From Pseudomonas mandelii (GTDB lineage Bacteria; Pseudomonadota; Gammaproteobacteria; Pseudomonadales; Pseudomonadaceae): a DNA stretch of 64,000 bases. Of the stretch, positions 27,170 to 35,102 are shown piece after piece. The notes under the pieces are model-generated. The model saw nothing but the letters and a program-made list of their open reading frames with translations, searched no databases and was not told where the DNA came from. The position numbers and the translations under genes are program-made. The stretch is taken from positions 1,958,001 to 2,022,000 of the forward strand of contig NZ_LT629796.1 of NCBI RefSeq assembly GCF_900106065.1. The letters are read 5' to 3'. The number at the start of each line of letters is the position of its first letter. Within the stretch, counting starts at the first letter, position 1.

Positions 27170-27375
27170 GTCATCAGGTATCGACTGAGTGAGTCCACGG
27201 CGCCAAGCAGCAAGGCGTAGAGAGCCACGTTAAACAATGCCCGGTGCCAGACCAGACGGAAAAAGTGCAGGCGTGTCAGCAGCCCGTGCACCAACAGGAA
27301 CAACAGATACGTAATGCCCATCAGCACCAGCAACGTGGGCAGGAACACCCCGCTGATATCCAGATCACCGATCAT
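27166..27375 (-). CDS. DUF1656 small membrane protein (AaeX-like)
   Basis: A 69-residue protein with two transmembrane helices (VFLPTLLVLMGITYLLFLLV and the C-terminal ALFNVALYALLLGAV) and the family pattern FHRLVWHRALFNVALYALL in this variant. DUF1656/AaeX proteins are almost always encoded between a FUSC pump and its HlyD adaptor, as here, and overlap both. The precise role is unknown; a small pump subunit is likely. Confidence 0.9.
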   Translation of the reverse strand: MIGDLDISGVFLPTLLVLMGITYLLFLLVHGLLTRLHFFRLVWHRALFNVALYALLLGAVDSLSRYLMT

Positions 27376-29444
27376 AAAGGCGCTCCATCGATGCCATGGG
27401 GAAGCGGTTCTTCGAGTTCGCCCAAGGCGACGAATTCCACCCCTGGCAGCAGCGACAGGCGCAGGCCGCTCAGGGCATGCAACAGGTGCAGACGCGCGCC
27501 GTCATCGCACTCGGTGTTGAGGGCGCGGCGGGTGCGGTCGAGGGTCATCAGCAGCGGGCTCGGTGCCGGCAATCGCTCGCCCGCCTTCAGGCACGCCTTG
27601 AAATACTCGCCAACCTCGGCCACTACTTGATGCAGCAGCACTTGCGGGGCGCCGAGCACTCGCGGCGTGTAAGCCAGCAAGTCGAGCAGGTTCAGCGCTA
27701 CGCGCACTTCCCGCAGCGCGATGCCGGTGTCTTGCCCGGTCATGGCCAGGCGCGGCAGATGCTGCATCAGGCGATCGAGCATCTGCACGCCCAAGTGCCG
27801 GTGTTCGGCCAGCGTGGCCGGCTCGGTCAGGCTGACGATGTCGCGCCAGCTGAAACGGGTCAGGCGCTTGGCCGCCAGTTCCGCACCGAATGGCCGGGCG
27901 ATCAGCGTCCAGACAAAGGCAAACAGCAAGCCGACGGGGCCGGCGAGGTTGGAGTTGGCGAAGCTGAGGAAATCCGCGTCGTAAGCGCCCTGAATGCTGA
28001 TGAACGACGAGGTGTTGACCAGCGTCAGCAGCATGCCCAGGTAAAACTGCGGCTTGACCGTCAGGGTGCCGATGCAAATGAACGGCACAGAAAACGCCAG
28101 CACCAGCATCGGAAAATCATGCAGGTTGGGCAGGACCAGGAACAGATAAAGACTGGCGAACAACACCGACATCGCGGTCCAGAAAAAGAACCGGAAAATC
28201 TGCGGCGCCGGGTCGTCCATCGAGGCGAAGAAGCTGCACGCCACCGCCGCCAGAATCACCGCAGCGCCGCCATCGGTCCAGCCGAGCAGGATCCATAGCA
28301 CCGAGGCGACAATAATCGCGGTCACCGTGGACGCCGCCGAATAAAGCATCAGCCCCCGGTCGAGAAACGGCGACAGGCGGCCCAGGCGCCAGTGCCGATA
28401 CACCGCGCGCCAGCTGTCCTGGCTTTCGCATTGAATGGCGTATTGCAGGCTGCGGCAGTCTTGCCACAAGTCGATCCACTCGCCGAGGCGATACAGGGCG
28501 TTGGAAAACAGCAGTTGCTTGCGGTCATTCAGCGCTTCGGCGGACGGTTGCAAGGCCTCAAGTTGATCTTTCAGCGCCTGCCAGCGGCCGAGGTCGGCAT
28601 CCTTGTGATTCAGCCATTCGGTGGTCGCCGTCAGCAGCGGCGCGAACTTATCCACAAGCTCGGGCGTTCTGCGTTCGAGGGCATAGAGCGCGTCGTCGAG
28701 GGCATCGATCACGGGCAGCAGGTGAATCATGCGGCCGCGCAGTTCCTTGGTATTACGCACCGTCTGCGGCCGCGCGCCTTCGTGGGGCAGCTGGCCGATC
28801 ATCAATTCCAGGCTGTTGAACGTCGCCACCATCGCCGAGCGCAAGGCGCTGACTTCATCAGGTTGCACGTCGCGGCTGAGGAAACGCAGGCTGTAAGTCG
28901 AGGCATCGGCGAACCATTTGTTCACCGAATCGTTGAACACCGGCGCCAGCCGCCGGGGCCAGAACATGGCACCGACCACGGCCGCCACCGCGATGCCGAG
29001 AAAGATTTCTTCGGTTCGCGCTTCCGCGACATCCCACACCGCCAACGGGTTATCCACAACCGGCAGGGCGATCAGCGGCAGGGTGTAACCGGCAAGCATC
29101 AGCGCATAACTGTTGGCCGTGCGCAGATGCAAAGACAGGAACAGCAACGTCCCGGTCCACAACGCGATCACGACCACCAGCACATACGGGCTCTGGACAA
29201 ACATCGGCACGAAAAAAACCGCGGCCGCCGCACCGAGCAAGGTGCCGACCGCCCGGTACAACGCCTTGGAACTGGTGGGGCCGACAAAAGGGCTGGAAAC
29301 GATATACACCGTGGCCATCGCCCAATACGGACGCGGCATTTGCATGAGCATGGCGATGTACAGCGCAATCATCGACGCCGCGAACGTGCGCACTCCGTAG
29401 AACCAGTCCCGCGCCGGAGGAACGCCGGTGAAAAATCCGCTCAA
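27372..29444 (-). CDS. FUSC-family inner-membrane transporter (AaeB-like)
   Basis: A 690-residue pump with the two-fold FUSC layout: an N-terminal membrane block (about 15-170), a cytoplasmic domain, a second membrane block (about 365-510) and a cytoplasmic tail. The first block has AMATVYIVSSPFVGPTSSKA and the second ILAAVACSFFASMDDPAPQI. AaeB exports hydroxylated aromatic carboxylic acids such as p-hydroxybenzoate; fusaric acid resistance proteins share the fold. It overlaps the MarR gene by four bases, so it should be induced when MarR releases its operator. Confidence 0.92.
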   Translation of the reverse strand: MSGFFTGVPPARDWFYGVRTFAASMIALYIAMLMQMPRPYWAMATVYIVSSPFVGPTSSKALYRAVGTLLGAAAAVFFVPMFVQSPYVLVVVIALWTGTLLFLSLHLRTANSYALMLAGYTLPLIALPVVDNPLAVWDVAEARTEEIFLGIAVAAVVGAMFWPRRLAPVFNDSVNKWFADASTYSLRFLSRDVQPDEVSALRSAMVATFNSLELMIGQLPHEGARPQTVRNTKELRGRMIHLLPVIDALDDALYALERRTPELVDKFAPLLTATTEWLNHKDADLGRWQALKDQLEALQPSAEALNDRKQLLFSNALYRLGEWIDLWQDCRSLQYAIQCESQDSWRAVYRHWRLGRLSPFLDRGLMLYSAASTVTAIIVASVLWILLGWTDGGAAVILAAVACSFFASMDDPAPQIFRFFFWTAMSVLFASLYLFLVLPNLHDFPMLVLAFSVPFICIGTLTVKPQFYLGMLLTLVNTSSFISIQGAYDADFLSFANSNLAGPVGLLFAFVWTLIARPFGAELAAKRLTRFSWRDIVSLTEPATLAEHRHLGVQMLDRLMQHLPRLAMTGQDTGIALREVRVALNLLDLLAYTPRVLGAPQVLLHQVVAEVGEYFKACLKAGERLPAPSPLLMTLDRTRRALNTECDDGARLHLLHALSGLRLSLLPGVEFVALGELEEPLPHGIDGAPL

Positions 29445-29896
29445 GGGTTGGCCACCGATGGCGCGTTCGCGGCTTCAAAGGCTCTCAACACCCGCAGTGT
29501 TGCTTCCAGATCACTGCGGTCGATCCCTTCGAGCACTTCATGGCGCAAACGCACCAGCTCGATTTCGACAGCCTGCACCAGCTCCCGACCGGTTTCGGTG
29601 AGGCTCAGGCATTTGGCGCGGCGGTCATGGACGTCTTCAGTGCGACAGACGTAACCGGCGTGACACAGCTGATCGAGCAGACGCACCAGCGACGGACTCT
29701 CCATCCCAGCCGCCTGCGCCACCGTCACCTGTCGCACACCCTCGCCCAGGCGCCCGATCATCAACAACGGGACGGCGCAGGCTTCGGAAATCCCATAGTT
29801 GACCAGCGTGGTCTGGCAGATCTTCCGCCAATGCCGCGCGGCCACCACCATGGAGCTGCTGATGTTCATCTGGAGAGCGTCGAGGTTTTTCGGCAC
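29441..29896 (-). CDS. MarR-family repressor of the FUSC efflux operon
   Basis: A 151-residue winged-helix regulator. The DNA-binding part is VTVAQAAGMESPSLVRLLDQ followed by the wing VCRTEDVHDRRAKCLSLTETG. It is the first gene of the five-gene efflux operon, overlapping the pump gene by four bases, the common arrangement for a self-regulating repressor whose ligand is a pump substrate such as an aromatic acid. A palindrome that could be its operator lies 18 bases upstream of the ATG. Confidence 0.92.
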   Translation of the reverse strand: MPKNLDALQMNISSSMVVAARHWRKICQTTLVNYGISEACAVPLLMIGRLGEGVRQVTVAQAAGMESPSLVRLLDQLCHAGYVCRTEDVHDRRAKCLSLTETGRELVQAVEIELVRLRHEVLEGIDRSDLEATLRVLRAFEAANAPSVANP

Positions 29897-29913
29897 GAGG
29901 GGAAATGCACACT

Positions 29914-29927
29914 GTTAGTTTGCTAAC
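29914..29927. promoter_or_regulatory. Candidate MarR operator GTTAG-TTTG-CTAAC
   Basis: Perfect 5-bp inverted arms around a 4-base centre, 18 bases before the marR start codon, where the promoter of the efflux operon must lie. Size and symmetry suit a MarR dimer. Confidence 0.55.
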
Positions 29928-30004
29928 TATCAATATGGCATTGGAGGGGAAAGTTGGTCAAGTTTTGAAACAATTCTGTAGCCGGACGGACCGTTTTACG
30001 ACAT

Positions 30005-30199
30005 TCAACCGGACCCCTGGTTGAAATCGCCCAGACGCACCAGCATCGTTTCGAAAAGCTCTGCCGAAACCAGAGAGGCCTTGATCTGATTTTTTTCAAT
30101 CACCGCCACAGGCCTGTCTTGCGCCTCACGCACTATAGTTCCTGCGTTTTTCGCGAGTTCAGAGATGCTGATGACTCTTTCTGCCAAAACACGCTGCAT
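30005..30199 (-). CDS. Phd/StbD-family antitoxin without an adjacent toxin
   Basis: A 64-residue antitoxin-like protein: VLAERVISISELAKNAGTIV is the N-terminal DNA-binding signature of the Phd/YefM superfamily, and the pattern up to PVAVIEKNQIKASLVSAELF is typical of StbD. The usual StbE/RelE toxin should follow; only about 108 bases separate its stop from the marR start, and no toxin is encoded there. It is therefore an orphan, perhaps a relic or a free-standing regulator. Confidence 0.8.
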   Translation of the reverse strand: MQRVLAERVISISELAKNAGTIVREAQDRPVAVIEKNQIKASLVSAELFETMLVRLGDFNQGSG

Positions 30200-30295
30200 G
30201 ACTCGGTCTCATGGTTGGACTCAACGCCATGAAAGCTACTTCAGCTCAGGTAACACCTTTCAGAAAAGCTGTGACAAGGTCTTGCGCTCAGATGG

Positions 30296-30541
30296 TTACA
30301 CCCCCCGCCCCTTCCTCATCAGCACATCCAGTTGATCCACCACCTCCGCCCAATCCGCATCATCCAGAATCTCCTCCCGCAATAACTGAGCCTGGCTCTC
30401 GTTCCAGAAAAACGCATCGGCCAAATGCAATTCGGGCTTGAGCGGTGAGTGAGTGGCGATGAATTTATCGATGCTTTCGGCGTCGTCCGGCAGGCCGAGT
30501 TGCTTGAACAGCGAGGGGAGGTTGTGGGTTGGGGATTCCAT
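30296..30541 (-). CDS. DUF2789 family protein
   Basis: An 81-residue acidic protein. The start MESPTHNLPSLFKQLGLPDD and the core HLADAFFWNESQAQLLREEI are those of DUF2789, a short Pseudomonas family of unknown function. It is entirely soluble and helical. It is a single gene between the orphan antitoxin and a REPIN. Confidence 0.82.
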   Translation of the reverse strand: MESPTHNLPSLFKQLGLPDDAESIDKFIATHSPLKPELHLADAFFWNESQAQLLREEILDDADWAEVVDQLDVLMRKGRGV

Positions 30542-30589
30542 GTCGGGCTCCTTTTTATGGCAAATGATGGGGTGACTGCTGCGCAGTCA

Positions 30590-30655
30590 TTCGCGGGCAA
30601 GCCTCGCTCCTACAGGTGACAGCGTGATCCTGTAGGAGCGAGGCTTGCCCGCGAA
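30590..30655. repeat. REPIN of the GCGGGCAAGCC class
   Basis: TTCGCGGGCAAGCCTCGCTC and its complement GAGCGAGGCTTGCCCGCGAA face each other across about 20 bases, between the DUF2789 and YbaK-like genes. Confidence 0.9.
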
Positions 30656-30680
30656 GGCGATGTCACTGACTCCACAAAAC

Positions 30681-31142
30681 TCATTGGCTCAATTCACGCA
30701 CCTCGGCGTGCGGCACCATTTTCAGAAACTGCGGCATTTCCATGCGCAACAGATTGGTGTGGTTGCCAGCTTCCAGATAGATGTCTTTCTGCCGGGTCAG
30801 TAGCGGGTCGATGACCACGTCCAGGCCATAGGCTTCGCCCAGGGCGGGCACAGCGCCGCGTTCGCAATCATCGAACAGGTGCGGCAGGTTGCTTTCCCGG
30901 GAGATCTGCCATTCGCCGCTGCTGCGAACTTTGCTCAGGTCCAGATGACGGCTGGCGGGCAGCACAGCCATCAGGAAATGCCCGTGTTGGTCGTCGAGGA
31001 TAACTGACTTGGCCACCCGTTCGGCAGGAATGCCCGCGAGTCGCGCGGTTTCAAGGCTGCTGGCCGAGTGCGGGTGGGACACGATGTCATATTCGCAGTG
31101 CGCCTTGTCCAGGCTGCTCTGCAGGGTTCTTGCCATACGCAT
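30681..31142 (-). CDS. YbaK/EbsC-family aminoacyl-tRNA deacylase-like protein
   Basis: A 153-residue single-domain protein of the YbaK/ProX editing superfamily. Family positions visible are SSLETARLAGIPAERVAKSV (with the conserved Lys), VLPASRHLDLSKV and GAVPALGEAYGLDVVIDP. Such proteins hydrolyse mischarged aminoacyl-tRNA; the precise substrate is not readable. The start is the ATG at 31142, preceded by GAGG at seven to ten bases; seven extra upstream codons have no site. Confidence 0.85.
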   Translation of the reverse strand: MRMARTLQSSLDKAHCEYDIVSHPHSASSLETARLAGIPAERVAKSVILDDQHGHFLMAVLPASRHLDLSKVRSSGEWQISRESNLPHLFDDCERGAVPALGEAYGLDVVIDPLLTRQKDIYLEAGNHTNLLRMEMPQFLKMVPHAEVRELSQ

Positions 31143-31341
31143 GATGCACCTCGGTGTCCGCAAACACTGTTTGGCGGACGATGGTTAACACTTTTCTTCG
31201 TACTGAAAGTCTAGGCCCGCTGGCGCATTCCGGAGTGAAATCCGCCCGCCGGGCCAAGGTCAACAACTGGTCAAAATTCGTACAACCCACAGCTCAGCTA
31301 GACTGTATAAAGAACCATCAATGACTCTCCCGGAGGGTCGC

Positions 31342-31875
31342 GTGAACATTCGTTGCTGTGCAGTTGCGCTGCTGTTGGCCTTGAGCGGATCGGTCTTCGC
31401 GTCGGACACCATTGTCTTGCTGGCCCCCAACCCCATGGGGATCTGGCTGATCACGTTCGGCATCGCCTTTTTGATCGCCGAGGCGGCGCTGCCCAATTAC
31501 GGCGTGATCGGGCTCGGCGGCATTGTGATGTTCGTCATCGGCGCGGTGATTCTGACCAACACCGAGGTGCCGGTGCCGTTGATGATCGGCCTGGGACTGA
31601 TCAGTGCGCTTTTGTTGATCTTCCTGCTGATCCGCGCCCTGAAAACCCGACCGCGGCACAACGTCAGTGGCGATGCCGGACTTGTGGGCAGCGTAACGCC
31701 GGTGATTTCGTTGAACGCCGACAACGCCTGTAACGGCTGGGTGCACCTGCAAGGCGAACAGTGGCAAGTGCTCAGCAGCACGCCGCTGCAACCGGGGCAA
31801 AAGGTCCGGGTGGTGGCACGCAAGGGATTACTGCTGAAAGTGGCCGCGGCTGACGCGGCGTCGAAGGGAGAATAG
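31342..31875 (+). CDS. NfeD-like membrane protein (slipin partner)
   Basis: A 177-residue protein. The GTG at 31342 is chosen because GGAGGG lies just before it and a signal peptide starts there ([20 protein letters not shown]); an ATG at 31321 is possible. Three to four hydrophobic segments ([20 protein letters not shown] and following) precede a C-terminal OB-fold domain ([13 protein letters not shown] to [16 protein letters not shown]). NfeD and slipin genes are paired across bacteria, and here the slipin gene follows two bases later. The protein may scaffold or help process the slipin in the inner membrane. Confidence 0.88.
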   Translation: MNIRCCAVALLLALSGSVFASDTIVLLAPNPMGIWLITFGIAFLIAEAALPNYGVIGLGGIVMFVIGAVILTNTEVPVPLMIGLGLISALLLIFLLIRALKTRPRHNVSGDAGLVGSVTPVISLNADNACNGWVHLQGEQWQVLSSTPLQPGQKVRVVARKGLLLKVAAADAASKGE

Positions 31876-31877
31876 CC

Positions 31878-32636
31878 ATGGGCCTGCAACTGGGTTTTGC
31901 CGCGCTGCTGTTACTGCTGATCGCGCTGGCGGGGTCGACCTTCCGCATCCTGCGCGAATACGAGCGCGGGGTGGTGTTCCAGCTCGGGCGCTTCTGGCAA
32001 GTCAAGGGGCCAGGCCTGATCCTGCTGATTCCGGTGGTCCAGCAAATGGTTCGCGTCGACCTGCGCACCGTGGTGCTCGACGTGCCGACACAAGACGTGA
32101 TCACCCGCGACAATGTCTCGGTCAAGGTCAACGCCGTGCTGTATTTCCGCGTGCTCGATCCGCAGAAAGCCATCATCCAGGTCGAAGACTTCCTCATGGC
32201 CACCAGCCAACTGGCCCAGACCACGTTGCGGGCGGTGCTGGGTAAACATGAACTCGATGAGCTGCTGGCCGAACGGGAGCGGCTGAACATCGACATCCAG
32301 CAAGTGCTTGACGCCCAGACCGATGCCTGGGGCATCAAGGTGGCGAATGTCGAGATCAAGCACGTGGACCTCAACGAATCGATGGTCCGCGCCATCGCCA
32401 AACAGGCCGAAGCCGAGCGGGAACGCCGGGCCAAGGTGATTCACGCCGAAGGCGAATTGCAGGCCTCGGAAAAACTCATGCAAGCCGCCGAGATGTTGGG
32501 GCGTCAGCCGGGGGCCATGCAGTTGCGCTACATGCAGACGCTGAGCTCGATTGCCGGGGACAAGACAGCGACCATCGTCTTCCCGCTGCCGATCGAATTG
32601 CTCAAGGGGATGGCGGATTTGTCGTCCAAATCCTGA
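31878..32636 (+). CDS. Slipin (stomatin/SPFH-family) membrane protein
   Basis: A 252-residue protein with an N-terminal membrane segment ([17 protein letters not shown]), then the SPFH domain ([20 protein letters not shown] to the conserved [20 protein letters not shown]) and a coiled C-terminal region. It forms oligomeric membrane platforms of the stomatin type. Its start is two bases after the NfeD-like stop, so the two are translated from one message. A REPIN lies downstream. Confidence 0.93.
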   Translation: MGLQLGFAALLLLLIALAGSTFRILREYERGVVFQLGRFWQVKGPGLILLIPVVQQMVRVDLRTVVLDVPTQDVITRDNVSVKVNAVLYFRVLDPQKAIIQVEDFLMATSQLAQTTLRAVLGKHELDELLAERERLNIDIQQVLDAQTDAWGIKVANVEIKHVDLNESMVRAIAKQAEAERERRAKVIHAEGELQASEKLMQAAEMLGRQPGAMQLRYMQTLSSIAGDKTATIVFPLPIELLKGMADLSSKS

Positions 32637-32680
32637 CCTTCCGCGAAAACACCAACGTCTGGTAATGCCTCCGGAGATTT

Positions 32681-32774
32681 CCGAGCAGGCTCGCTCCTAC
32701 ATTGGATCTGCGTCGTACACATAATTTGTGTTCACTGAAGATCAACTGTAGGAGTGAGCCTGCTCGCGATGGCG
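32681..32774. repeat. REP pair of the GAGCAGGCTCGCTCC class
   Basis: CCGAGCAGGCTCGCTCCTAC and its complement GTAGGAGTGAGCCTGCTCGC are separated by about 55 bases. The right copy overlaps the 3' end of the minus-strand sulfotransferase gene and encodes its last residues. Confidence 0.85.
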
Positions 32775-33727
32775 TCAGTGCTGTCAATGCATGACTTGGC
32801 AACCAGCGCCTCATAAGGCCCCCGCGCCCAACGCTCCACCCGCTCATGCAACAACGTCGACGCCTCACGCCGCTTTTCATCACAGTCCCCGACAAACACC
32901 GATGAAGGCTGTTTGGCATGCCGCCCCACCGCCGCAAACACTTGCTCCCTCTGCACGTCATCCAACCCGAAAAACCCAGCCAACCGCCCCGCCATTGCGC
33001 CCGGCAACTCGCTGTAATTCACCGCCACCCCACCAAACGCCTGGCATTGCGCCAACCCCGATGCCAGCAACCGCCCCAACCGTCGCGCAATAAAATCCTC
33101 ACGACTGTCGAACGGCAATTCATCATCCAGCCCACTCGCCCCGATCATTCCCGGCACCATGTGCATGCCCGGGCGGCGTATATGGGAAACAGCGATTTCC
33201 AGCGGATCGCGGTACACAAACAACCAGGGCGTGTCGGGAAAGCACTCGCGCAGCAGGGGCAATTCGGTGATGTTCCAGGCATCGAGCTTGATCACCAACC
33301 GTTGCTCCGTTCCGAGCCGACGCTGACCATAGGCGGACACCAACCCTTTGATCGCGGCGCACCGTTCGACGGCTGGCAAACCACTGCGCAACAACGCATC
33401 CAGCGGCGGCGGTTCGCTGATGACGATGTGGTTGGCGAGTTGCGCGAGCATCTGACTGATCAGAGTCGAGCCGCATCGCGAAGCGTGAAAAATGAATGCA
33501 CTCGGCGCCAACCCGGGACTCTGCGCCTGCCAGTCGCCGAGAACAGCCAACGGCGTCTGCCGACGAAACGCCTGATTGAACGGTAACCTCAGCGCAGCTT
33601 CCACGGCATCGCGAAAAAACGGCTGATGCAACGGCGTGTCCCCGAACCAGCACCAATCGACCTGCCACTCGCCAGCCGGCTGCCAGATCCGAATCGGCAA
33701 CCAGCCTTCGAGATTCAGGCGCTCCAT
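32732..33727 (-). CDS. Sulfotransferase-family protein (PAPS-dependent)
   Basis: A 331-residue soluble protein with a sulfotransferase P-loop-like PAPS site in the middle (FHASRCGSTLISQMLAQL) and a second site around VYRDPLEIAVSHIRRPGMHM. The first 100 residues are an unusual N-terminal extension (W-rich, EWQVDWCWFGDTPLHQPFF). It is the last gene of the run that holds APS kinase, the beta-hydroxylase-like protein, TolC and the giant repeat protein, and overlaps the hydroxylase gene by 13 bases. The C-terminal residues AIASRLTPTVDLQ are encoded by a REP copy. The acceptor is unknown; the giant protein is the obvious candidate. Confidence 0.82.
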   Translation of the reverse strand: MERLNLEGWLPIRIWQPAGEWQVDWCWFGDTPLHQPFFRDAVEAALRLPFNQAFRRQTPLAVLGDWQAQSPGLAPSAFIFHASRCGSTLISQMLAQLANHIVISEPPPLDALLRSGLPAVERCAAIKGLVSAYGQRRLGTEQRLVIKLDAWNITELPLLRECFPDTPWLFVYRDPLEIAVSHIRRPGMHMVPGMIGASGLDDELPFDSREDFIARRLGRLLASGLAQCQAFGGVAVNYSELPGAMAGRLAGFFGLDDVQREQVFAAVGRHAKQPSSVFVGDCDEKRREASTLLHERVERWARGPYEALVAKSCIDSTDAIASRLTPTVDLQ

Positions 33728-34500
33728 TGTTCATTCCATCGGCGGCGACCGCTGCGCATCCCGGCACGCAGTTCTTCCCGAGAAAATTCCAGGCCTCGCT
33801 CCGCCGCCAGCTCCAAGGTGCGGGTGATAAACACCTCGGTGTCCGGCAAGCCCTGCAAGGTCTTCGAAAGCTGCAAATCACTGGCCACCAGACTCTGGAA
33901 TTGCAGCAAGGCGCCGTCACCCGAACCCGGCTGCGGCGTGGTCGATACACCGTCGACAATCGCCTGCTCCAGCCAGTCACCCGGCCGGCAATCGAGCACC
34001 AAATGAACCCGCGCCTGAGTATCCCGATTGTCCACACGGTGCGGTCGCGACAGGTCGAGGAACCAGCACTCGCCTGCCGTCATCGGCATGCGTTGACCGT
34101 CCAGCATGAAGTCCACTTTCGGCGGGCTGAGTAGCGGAATGTGCAGGCGCAGATCGGCGGCTGGTCCGCCAAGATCGTAGTCACGATGCTCATGAATCTG
34201 CCCGCCCGGCCCCAGTCGCAACAGGCGCGCCGACACGATCTCCACCGGCAGATCCCGCAAGCCCTGCTGCCATCGCGGATCCCTCAACCACGGCGCACGC
34301 AACAGCGATTCGCCACGCCCCGGGGACAGTTCCGTCAGGGCATCCGCCGCCGACACCAGCGCCACACCACTCCAGTCCCCGGCGTAGTAATCGCTGTTGA
34401 AATGCGCATGCCACGCGTCCTCGCCAATCGCCGCCAGCGCCTGCAACAACAGCGGCAAATCCACCGCCACCGGCAAGCGGGAAAATACCGGTCGGCTCAT
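33715..34500 (-). CDS. Aspartyl/asparaginyl beta-hydroxylase-like Fe(II)/2-oxoglutarate enzyme
   Basis: A 261-residue protein with the double-stranded beta-helix core of the Asp/Asn beta-hydroxylase family at about residues 55-180. The metal-site region is IHEHRDYDL, the segment LRLHIPLLSPP follows, and the distal His is in RPHRVDNRD. A helical C-terminal domain of about 80 residues is extra. The start ATG at 34500 overlaps the cysC stop as ATGA, so translation is coupled to APS kinase. The family hydroxylates Asp or Asn side chains in proteins; a substrate in the giant repeat protein is hypothetical. Confidence 0.82.
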   Translation of the reverse strand: MSRPVFSRLPVAVDLPLLLQALAAIGEDAWHAHFNSDYYAGDWSGVALVSAADALTELSPGRGESLLRAPWLRDPRWQQGLRDLPVEIVSARLLRLGPGGQIHEHRDYDLGGPAADLRLHIPLLSPPKVDFMLDGQRMPMTAGECWFLDLSRPHRVDNRDTQARVHLVLDCRPGDWLEQAIVDGVSTTPQPGSGDGALLQFQSLVASDLQLSKTLQGLPDTEVFITRTLELAAERGLEFSREELRAGMRSGRRRWNEQWSA

Positions 34501-35102
34501 CGTTTCGGCAGCACCGCACACTCGCCGAGCCAGGTCAGCAAGCGGTCGAGGCAGGCTTCGACTGACTGCACGCCGGTGTCGAGCACCAGGGAGGCGGACG
34601 GCGGCGGTTCATAGGGCGCGGAAATCCCGGTAAATCCCGCCAGGTCACCACGACGCGCCCGCGCATAATGACCTTTGGGATCACGCTGCTCGCACACCGC
34701 CAACGAAGCGCTGCACCAGACTTCGCGATAATCCTCACCCAGACGGCGAGCGAACACCTCACGCAACTCCACCAGCGGCGCGATCATCGCGAGGATGACG
34801 ATCTGCCCGTTCTCCACCAACAGCGCCGCGAGTTCGCTGGCGCGGCGGATGTTCTCCAGACGATCGCTGTCGGAAAAGCCCAGGTCACGATTGAGCCCGA
34901 CCCGCAAGCCGTCGCCATCGAGCACCACGCTCTGCACGCCGCGCTCGAACAACTCAGCGTGCAGGGCCTGGGCCAGCGTCGATTTACCCGCCGCCGGCAA
35001 ACCGGTCAGCAGGATCGCGGTGCCGTGATGACCATTGCGGGTCTCCCGTTGTTCGCGATTGATGCTCGCGGTCGGCGCCAGCAGGTTATTGGACCGGAGC
35101 AT
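34497..35102 (-). CDS. cysC: Adenylylsulfate (APS) kinase CysC
   Basis: A 201-residue kinase making PAPS from APS and ATP. The P-loop is TGLPAAGKST, followed by the APS site DGDGLRVGLNRDLGFS and ENIRRASELAALL, and by the FTGISAPYEPP segment. Pseudomonas normally makes PAPS with a fused CysNC elsewhere, so this separate copy inside a cluster with two sulfotransferases is probably dedicated to supplying them. It overlaps the TolC-like gene by 17 bases and the hydroxylase gene by four. Confidence 0.92.
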   Translation of the reverse strand: MLRSNNLLAPTASINREQRETRNGHHGTAILLTGLPAAGKSTLAQALHAELFERGVQSVVLDGDGLRVGLNRDLGFSDSDRLENIRRASELAALLVENGQIVILAMIAPLVELREVFARRLGEDYREVWCSASLAVCEQRDPKGHYARARRGDLAGFTGISAPYEPPPSASLVLDTGVQSVEACLDRLLTWLGECAVLPKR

